A stretch of 32,061 bases of DNA, from contig DAOUPV010000020.1 in the NCBI GenBank assembly GCA_030625965.1, positions 1 through 32,061 of the forward strand, read 5' to 3'. A program made the translations under genes and the position numbers. Below the pieces are notes generated by a model, which worked only from the letters and a program-made list of their open reading frames with translations, made no database searches and was not told where the DNA came from. Positions 26,807 to 32,061 of the stretch are shown one piece after another. This DNA is from Clostridia bacterium (GTDB taxonomy: Bacteria; Bacillota; TC1; UBA5767). Every line of letters begins with the position of its first letter. The stretch's first letter is position 1.

Positions 26807-27581
26807 AGAAATAATGTTTGTGTAAACTGTGATAGACATAAAAAGAAAAATAATATAATGCCTTGATTCTGGAGAAACCCATGACCTGCCGGTAGTTGTG
26901 CCAGCGCTTCCTGGCGGTCCTGAGCTTATTGGAACTGAGCGTATGTCTGCCGATCCGGTAATAGGCCAGATTCTCCTGCAGACCGTAGGCCCTGTGTCCC
27001 TGTTCCAGGATGTGCCACCAGGCCACATGGTCCTGCCCGCTGCGGATTTCGGGCATATAGAACTCCCCGATCCGTTCCCTGTCGATCATGACCGTCAAAC
27101 ATCCGATGACAGTATTCTTAAGAGAAGCGGCAAGATCAAGCGATTCCGGTACCTTGACCAGTCTGTCCCCCCTGTCACTACGTCCATAAACGTTAGTGTA
27201 TCCCGTATAGGTGAATCCATAGCTGTTTCGTTGCATGAACTCCAGTTGCTTCTCCAACTTCAGGGAATCCCAGTAATCGTCAGCATCCAGAAAGGCCACA
27301 TAACGACCCTCCGCCTGTCTCAACCCCTCGTTCCTGGCCACGGCTGCCCCTTGGTTCTTCTCAAGGAATATGGGGTGGATCCTGTGATCCGCCTCGGCCA
27401 GACGACGCATCAATTCCCCGGTAGCATCCGAAGAAGCATCATCCACCACCAAGACCTCCCAACGGTCATAGCTTTGGCCCTGGATGCTGCGTATGGTCAT
27501 CTCCAACGTCTTCTCGGCATTGAACGCCGGTACGATGATCGATATGAGGTTGTCTTTATACTTAATTTCGTTTCCATTCAT
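26805..27581 (-). CDS. GT2 glycosyltransferase (TuaG-like)
   Basis: A 258-residue cytoplasmic GT2 enzyme. It has NLISIIVPAFNAEKTLEMTI, VVDDASSDATGEL, the donor region EKNQGAAVARNEGL, FLDADDYWDSLKLEKQ (metal motif DADD) and GQDHVAWWHILEQG. FLDADDYWxxxKLEKQ is common in TuaG-like enzymes of teichuronic acid and capsule loci. It is the last gene of the second leftward operon, ending at the convergent terminator. AGGAGG is present but 13 bases from the ATG, unusually far. Donor and acceptor unknown. Confidence 0.86.
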   Translation of the reverse strand: MNGNEIKYKDNLISIIVPAFNAEKTLEMTIRSIQGQSYDRWEVLVVDDASSDATGELMRRLAEADHRIHPIFLEKNQGAAVARNEGLRQAEGRYVAFLDADDYWDSLKLEKQLEFMQRNSYGFTYTGYTNVYGRSDRGDRLVKVPESLDLAASLKNTVIGCLTVMIDRERIGEFYMPEIRSGQDHVAWWHILEQGHRAYGLQENLAYYRIGRHTLSSNKLRTARKRWHNYRQVMGFSRIKALYYFSFYVYHSLHKHYF

Positions 27582-27616
27582 CTTCCCGGCATATCCTCCT
27601 AGTATCAGCTTCTAGC

Positions 27617-28531
27617 TTACAGCGGGTAACCCCATGTTTCAAGACTGTATTTCGGTCCCAGCAATTCAGCCAGCTTGCGGTTGTCGTTTCTGTACTCTTC
27701 CTCAATTTCCTGCTTCAGCCCAAGGCCCAGTTCCCCGGACCCTCTTTTGCCCGCTTTCCAGCGGACCAGCAGTTTTCTTGTCACCTTGCCCAAAGCAGGC
27801 AGGTTGATCAGGTTTTCGCTGTTCAGGTCGCTGACCACAGAGATATGGTTGACTAAACGCTGCAGGTTGGCAGCACTGCTACTAATTGATGCGTTGATGC
27901 GCCTGTCGGTATCTGCCTGAACCTTCAGGCCTTCCAATCCGTTCTCACGCAGGAACCGCTTCAAAAAGTCTTCTGAATCATCGGCAAACCTCTCATAGAG
28001 AAAGACATGCAATGCTTCGCCGAACACACTGCGGCAGTAAGAGACCATGGGGCTGTACCGAAAATAGCGGTAACTGAAATAATCCCTTCGATCGCCCGCC
28101 GGCGGATGCAGATATCTCTTAAGATTCAATCTGCCACCCATCTTGACATACTGCCTGTAGGTCGAGTGAATCATGTCTGGTTGGTTGCGCAACACAAGAT
28201 TAACATGTAGCTCATCATCTGCAAAGGTCCTCTGCAACCGTTCAGCGAGTTCTTTCTCCGCGTACCCGCCTTTTCCCCCGTTATGCGGATTGCCGCTCAG
28301 TTCTTCCTCGGCCAAGACCACGATCTGGTCTTCTCCGGCTTTTTGGAACTCCCTCTCAAAGGTTTCCCGGGCGTGAGAAGGATTGAATTCCAATGAACCG
28401 GGTGCGACCAATGTGTCCCGAACCAGCTTACGGTTCAACATATGGAAGCAAGCGTTCCTACTGAACAACTCATATTGGAACCAACTTGTCCCAGTCTTAT
28501 GATATCCAATCAAACAGATGATTTTTCGCAA
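27617..28531 (-). CDS. Sulfotransferase-like protein (YHKTGTSW loop type)
   Basis: A 304-residue protein with IICLIGYHKTGTSWFQ at the start, a clear 5'-phosphosulfate loop, and VNLVLRNQPDMIHSTYRQY (about 110-128), the 3'-phosphate motif. VFLYERF follows. It probably sulfates a sugar using PAPS. Start choice: a TTG at 28531 has GGAGG exactly 5 bases upstream and gives MRKIICLIGYHKTGTS. An in-frame ATG at 28543 adds four residues but lacks a ribosome site. It is distinct in sequence from the other five sulfotransferases. Acceptor unknown. Confidence 0.82.
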   Translation of the reverse strand: MRKIICLIGYHKTGTSWFQYELFSRNACFHMLNRKLVRDTLVAPGSLEFNPSHARETFEREFQKAGEDQIVVLAEEELSGNPHNGGKGGYAEKELAERLQRTFADDELHVNLVLRNQPDMIHSTYRQYVKMGGRLNLKRYLHPPAGDRRDYFSYRYFRYSPMVSYCRSVFGEALHVFLYERFADDSEDFLKRFLRENGLEGLKVQADTDRRINASISSSAANLQRLVNHISVVSDLNSENLINLPALGKVTRKLLVRWKAGKRGSGELGLGLKQEIEEEYRNDNRKLAELLGPKYSLETWGYPL

Positions 28532-28552
28532 AGTTACCTCCATTGGCCATCG

Positions 28553-29506
28553 CTATGAGCGTTTGAACCGTCTACACCACCGGCGTTTCAACTTTCGACC
28601 GCGCTTTTCCACCTTGCGAACAGCCTCTCGCAAACCCGATACGACTTTATCCCCAACACTGAATTCCTGTAGGCTCGGGCTGAACAAGAGATCATAACCC
28701 AGACAAGGAAGAAAGTCCTTTGTAATCGATTCGAAAATGCGTATATCCCGTTCAGAGAGTCCCTCTCGCCATCGGCCCCGATTCTCTTTTTTCAGTCCCT
28801 TGCCCACCAAGGCATGCTGTTTTTGGGAATGGTCAGGTACACTGAACCGTTCCTGACCGGCAGCCAATTCATTGTAGTCCAGTCCCAGAAACGCGCAAAT
28901 CCGGGATATTTCCGTCCGGGGATCCTCCAGAATATCCTCATACCGGGTCAGCAGCAGCTTGTCCGACCCCAGATGATGTTCCAGCGCAAGCCCGTGCCCC
29001 ACCTTGGAAACCCAGTCCTTAGCGGAGAAGTAAGTCTCATATGGTCCCCAGGTCACCTGGCGGTAGGAATAGGCCACCCCTCTGCCATCCCGCACGATAT
29101 GGATGAACTTGGCATCTGGGAACAGACGGTTCAGCCTAAGTCCGTGGCGCATGTTGTTGGGCGTATGGTCCACCCAGTATCGGGTTTCACCCGGTTGATA
29201 CTTGTCCTGATATTGATCCAGGATGAGCTCGATCAAATCCTGGTAACTTATCCTGGGCTTTCCGGCCAGTTGCGTGGCCAGTTCATCCAGGGAGATCTTC
29301 CAAGATGCAAAGCGATACTCGCTCCTTAGATATGCCATGGCCTGCTCCAGGTCTATCGCTCCATCCTCAGCAGTGTATCGCATCAGCCCTAGCTTGAATT
29401 GTGACTCTGGTGTCACCAACAGGTCCGGATGCTTGCCCAGATAGGAACCCAGCATGGTTGTTCCGCTGCGTTCACATCCCCCAATGAATATGGCTTGTCG
29501 TTTCAT
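28553..29506 (-). CDS. Sulfotransferase, Sulfotransfer_3-like
   Basis: A 317-residue protein with IFIGGCERSGTTMLGSYL (6-23) as the PAPS loop, PESQFKLGL, VDHTPNN (112-118) and FIHIVRDGRGVAYSYRQ (134-150) as the 3'-phosphate site. LLTRYEDILEDP follows. The G-x-x-RSGTTxL and IVRDGRxVAxSY motifs are typical of the Sulfotransfer_3 family, the commonest bacterial type. The tail from about residue 290 is very basic (KRGRKLKRRWCRRFKR), perhaps binding membrane or polyanion. The ATG overlaps the GT4 stop as ATGA with a weak ribosome site, so translation may be coupled. Confidence 0.88.
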   Translation of the reverse strand: MKRQAIFIGGCERSGTTMLGSYLGKHPDLLVTPESQFKLGLMRYTAEDGAIDLEQAMAYLRSEYRFASWKISLDELATQLAGKPRISYQDLIELILDQYQDKYQPGETRYWVDHTPNNMRHGLRLNRLFPDAKFIHIVRDGRGVAYSYRQVTWGPYETYFSAKDWVSKVGHGLALEHHLGSDKLLLTRYEDILEDPRTEISRICAFLGLDYNELAAGQERFSVPDHSQKQHALVGKGLKKENRGRWREGLSERDIRIFESITKDFLPCLGYDLLFSPSLQEFSVGDKVVSGLREAVRKVEKRGRKLKRRWCRRFKRS

Positions 29507-30612
29507 CTGCTATCAGTGTCCTTCCGTATACTCAGTAGTTTTTCATACTGTTCCAAAGTCTTCTCTGCAATCTTCTCCCAAGTATATTGCTCCTCAATCA
29601 GTTTTCTGGCCATATCGCCCCTTCGGGCCAATTCCTCTTTGTCCTCAAAAGCTTTGAGGATGGCCTCCCCGACATCTCTGAAATCCAAATCCACTGCCCA
29701 TCCGGTTCCCGTCTCTTCGATCTCCTCAGCCATGTTTGTCCCAGGCGTGGCCAAGACAGCCATTCCCTGGCTCATGGCCTCCAGTACGGCCATTGGATGT
29801 CCTTCGAAACGCGAAGTAGCAATGAAGAGATCCGAACGCAATAGCGCCTCTTCCTTCATCTTGCCGTAAACCGGTCCGTGTACCGTAAGTACCTCGTCCA
29901 GTCCGTTGACCTCGGCCTGCTGCTGCAACAGCTGACGCTCTTTGTTCCTGGAACCATACAGATCGATGGTCAGTCCCTTCTTTTGCATCGCATCCTTGAT
30001 GTGGCCGATGGCCAGCATCAGGACATCCAGCCCCTTGTGGCGGATATCGTAGCGGCCGATAAAAATCATATTGCTACCGTTTCTCCCGCCCCGCTCAGAT
30101 GATTCGGAAAGCTCTATACCGTTTCCCACTACGAAGCAGTTGCCTCCGAATTGGACTGATTCGTCCATTTCCCGCTTGGTTAGATAGTGGATAGCAGCCG
30201 CACGTCGGATGAAGCTGTTAACGAACAGGGCATTGGCCAGCCGTTTCTTCCAACTGCTCTGGCCCTGGGCCTCTCGGGTCAGGCTGACCCGGGGCGTCAC
30301 CACATATGGAATTCCTCGCATCCTTACCTCCCACCAAAGGGGTAGGTAGCGCTGCTTGTAGATTCCGTGAAAAATCACCAGATCCGGCCGGTTGAACGGT
30401 TCCGGCAGATTGGCAATCCTCCCGTATCGGGGAAAGAAAGGGAAATCGTAGGCTTCCGCCTCGGCTGCCTCCAGCTTCTCCTCCGGTGCTGTATTGAGTA
30501 TGGCCGCTCGAACGCCCTCGATCCGGTTCAGACCGCTGGTCAGTCCGGGTACGGAAAATCTCGGTCCGTTGGCTACCTTCATGAGTATTGGTGACACATG
30601 CAAAATTATCAT
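29503..30612 (-). CDS. GT4 glycosyltransferase
   Basis: A 369-residue retaining GT-B enzyme. It starts MIILHVSPILMKVANGPRFS, with VIFHGIYKQRYLPLWW and RGIPYVVTPRVSL in the N-terminal half. FIGRYDIRHKGLDVLMLA and the donor-binding ATSRFEGHPMAVLEAMSQG form the C-terminal half (the E-x7-E motif). This is the ordinary GT4 layout of polysaccharide loci. GGAGG precedes the ATG at good distance. It lies between two sulfotransferase genes, suggesting they act on the same unit. Donor unknown. Confidence 0.9.
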   Translation of the reverse strand: MIILHVSPILMKVANGPRFSVPGLTSGLNRIEGVRAAILNTAPEEKLEAAEAEAYDFPFFPRYGRIANLPEPFNRPDLVIFHGIYKQRYLPLWWEVRMRGIPYVVTPRVSLTREAQGQSSWKKRLANALFVNSFIRRAAAIHYLTKREMDESVQFGGNCFVVGNGIELSESSERGGRNGSNMIFIGRYDIRHKGLDVLMLAIGHIKDAMQKKGLTIDLYGSRNKERQLLQQQAEVNGLDEVLTVHGPVYGKMKEEALLRSDLFIATSRFEGHPMAVLEAMSQGMAVLATPGTNMAEEIEETGTGWAVDLDFRDVGEAILKAFEDKEELARRGDMARKLIEEQYTWEKIAEKTLEQYEKLLSIRKDTDSR

Positions 30613-30628
30613 CTATATCCTCCAAGCA

Positions 30629-31510
30629 TTATCTGTATCTGTTCTCTTTCTCTTTCCAGTGTGATAAATCCTTCCCGATCAGCAGTTCCAATCGCTCAAT
30701 ATCCTCTCGGTAATACCGCTGAAGTGTCTGGTAGAACTCATCGCTCAACTGCACCTTGAGTCTCTTGTCGCTCCGGTTGTATCGCCGGATGGCGTTACTC
30801 AGTCTGTAGCGTGCAGAATCAAGCAGACGCGGTCCCGATTCCCCCTTAGGCTGGATGTAACGTTTAACGAAGCGGTTCAACACCAACGAACGGGGTGACA
30901 CACCTTTGTTGCTGCTAGCCAGAGGAATCTGCCTGAATTCGATGTCCAGGAAATCGTAGAGTTCTCCCATGCTCTCATCCGTCTCATTCAGCAGGTCCTC
31001 GAACAGCATGATCTTGACCGATGAGAATCTCTCCTGAAATCGCTCCACCTGGTCAGAATAGATCCCACGGCTAAAATAGCTTTGACGGTATCTCGAGCGG
31101 CCTGATGCCGCCAAGCGTTCCGGCTCACACGCAAAGGCCTGTTCCAAATCGAGTATCTCCCATCCCCTTCCGTAGGTCATGCGGTAGTGGGAGACCGCCC
31201 GATCGATAGGATTCCGAAGCAGGATCAGGATCTTGGTCTCGTCGCCCAAAGACTCATGGATACGCTCCGCCACCTGGGGCATAAAGAGATATGCCGGTGT
31301 GATATCCACCCGTACTGGATAATCCTCGGCTCCCCTAAAATGTTTTCGGTAGGAATCTAGATCCTGTCGGTAATCGGGCGCATCGAAGAAATGTAGTTCC
31401 TTACGTTCCGGTACATACACCTGTGGATGTTGCCGCAGCATTTGGTACAAGCTGGAGGTCGCTGCTTTCTGGGCGCCGACACACAACAGGTTTGGTAGAT
31501 TAGAGTTCAT
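30629..31510 (-). CDS. Sulfotransferase, Sulfotransfer_1-like (heparan-type)
   Basis: A 293-residue protein with LLCVGAQKAATSSLYQML (8-25), PERKELHFFD, VDITPAYLFMP (68-78), ILILLRNPIDRAVSHYRM (94-111) and SRGIYSDQVERFQERF. This is the layout of the family with heparan N-deacetylase/N-sulfotransferase and 3-O-sulfotransferase, also common in bacteria. All PAPS-contact motifs are intact. No signal peptide. I chose the ATG at 31510 (AAAGGA, 8 bases); a GTG at 31540 and an ATG at 31528 are alternatives. It is the first gene of the second operon. Acceptor unknown. Confidence 0.9.
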   Translation of the reverse strand: MNSNLPNLLCVGAQKAATSSLYQMLRQHPQVYVPERKELHFFDAPDYRQDLDSYRKHFRGAEDYPVRVDITPAYLFMPQVAERIHESLGDETKILILLRNPIDRAVSHYRMTYGRGWEILDLEQAFACEPERLAASGRSRYRQSYFSRGIYSDQVERFQERFSSVKIMLFEDLLNETDESMGELYDFLDIEFRQIPLASSNKGVSPRSLVLNRFVKRYIQPKGESGPRLLDSARYRLSNAIRRYNRSDKRLKVQLSDEFYQTLQRYYREDIERLELLIGKDLSHWKEKENRYR

Positions 31511-31578
31511 CTTTCCGTTCCTTTCCATCCTGTTATTCACGTCTGTCCTTTACGATCCGCCCTAGAAGAGCGATTCTG

Positions 31579-31587
31579 TGGTAAAAT
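31579..31587 (+). promoter_or_regulatory. Candidate extended -10 promoter for the DJ-1 gene
   Basis: TGGTAAAAT, an extended -10, within the 150-base divergent gap. It overlaps an 11-base palindrome, GTAAAATTTAC (31581-31591), which could be an operator. No good -35 is seen, and no clear promoter for the opposite strand either. Confidence 0.35.
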
Positions 31588-31663
31588 TTACATGTGCAAC
31601 GGATGCGCTGCGCACACAGTCTGACCTGGTTCCCGCAGCAGTCCGTAGATATAAGGAGGTCCT

Positions 31664-32061
31664 ATGATTTATATACTGTTGGCCCCCGGTTTCGAAGAAA
31701 TCGAGGCCGTTACCCCCGTAGATATCCTGAGACGTGCGGGCTTTGCGGTACAGACCGTAGCCGTGCAACCGGATTCCCAGACCATGTCTGTCGAGGGAGC
31801 GCACAAGCTAAGCATCCTTTGTGATTTGAGCATCCAAGAGGCAAATCTCATGACCGCCGAACTGGTGGTGCTGCCTGGTGGCATGCCTGGAACCCTGAAC
31901 CTGGAGAAGGACGAGCATCTCCGAAGAGCTCTGGCCTTCCGCATGGAGAACAACCTTCCGGTAGCAGCCATTTGCGCCGCTCCGTCCATCCTTGGAAACA
32001 TGGGGTTACTTAATGGCAGAAAAGCCACCTGCTATCCAGGACTAGAAGAAAAGCTCGTTGG
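31664..32061 (+). CDS. DJ-1/PfpI family protein, cut by window edge
   Basis: The first 132 codons of a plus-strand gene, translated by hand. It starts MIYILLAPGFEEIEAVTPVD, followed by ILRRAGF, then VVLPGGMPGTLNL and AAICAAPSILG, where the cysteine is the expected nucleophile of DJ-1 proteins. FEEIEA is typical of the YajL/ThiJ branch, linked to glyoxalase or protein-repair activity. The ribosome site AAGGAGG (31653-31659) is ideal. It has no evident link to polysaccharide synthesis and probably marks the right border of the locus. Confidence 0.92.
   Translation, partial: MIYILLAPGFEEIEAVTPVDILRRAGFAVQTVAVQPDSQTMSVEGAHKLSILCDLSIQEANLMTAELVVLPGGMPGTLNLEKDEHLRRALAFRMENNLPVAAICAAPSILGNMGLLNGRKATCYPGLEEKLV

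Noticed and set aside
27578-27592. Four-codon reading frame (ATG CCG GGA AGA TGA) just before the GT2 gene at 27581, overlapping its start
   Set aside because: AGGAGG is only two bases from that ATG, too close for good initiation, and such a short frame occurs by chance. No attenuator hairpin was seen.
31541-31663. Promoter for the second leftward operon
   Set aside because: On the minus strand I found TTGCAC but no matching -10 at usual spacing, so no promoter is claimed.
1-32061. CRISPR arrays, tRNA or rRNA genes, insertion sequences, attachment sites
   Set aside because: No regularly spaced repeats, cloverleaf sequences, transposase-like proteins or flanking inverted repeats were noticed by reading.

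Overview
The window is most of a large cell-surface polysaccharide locus that appears to make a sulfated, rhamnose- and uronate-containing polymer. The host looks like a Gram-positive bacterium of the Firmicutes, probably Clostridia-like. The reasons are strong AGGAGG-type ribosome sites before most genes, some TTG starts, and Gram-positive-type Wzm/Wzt, TuaG-like and flippase proteins. The genus cannot be named from the sequence.

Layout. Transcription is mostly leftward. A long minus-strand run goes from 25063 to beyond the left edge. It starts with an undecaprenyl-phosphate sugar synthase-like GT2, a GtrA protein, UDP-xylose synthase and a GT-C membrane glycosyltransferase (25.1-21.2 kb). 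The complete dTDP-L-rhamnose pathway rmlD-A-C-B follows (21.1-17.8 kb), then two GT2 enzymes, an ABC exporter (permease plus ATPase) and a 991-residue GT2 fusion (17.8-11.5 kb). Next is a contiguous sulfation module (11.5-4.1 kb): a 668-residue sulfotransferase fusion, a paralogous sulfotransferase, cysQ, cysD, a cysN-cysC fusion and a GAG-type sulfotransferase. The run ends with UDP-glucuronate 4-epimerase, UDP-glucose dehydrogenase, a DUF2061 membrane protein, a polyprenyl-phosphate glycosylphosphotransferase and the start of a flippase cut by the window edge.

A lone plus-strand flippase gene (25287-26777) is divergent from that run and faces a second minus-strand operon (31510-26805) across a convergent terminator. 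The second operon encodes three more sulfotransferases, a GT4 and a GT2. A DJ-1/PfpI gene on the plus strand (31664 to the edge) looks like the right border of the locus.

How it fits together. CysD and CysNC would make PAPS from sulfate, up to six sulfotransferases would use it, and CysQ would remove the inhibitory product PAP. No PAPS reductase or sulfite reductase is present, so the sulfate looks meant for sulfation, not cysteine synthesis. The sugar precursors encoded are dTDP-rhamnose, UDP-glucuronate, UDP-galacturonate and UDP-xylose, a set that recalls algal ulvan plus galacturonate. The polymer structure is inference, since no glycosyltransferase acceptor can be read from sequence. No tRNA, rRNA, CRISPR array or transposase was seen.
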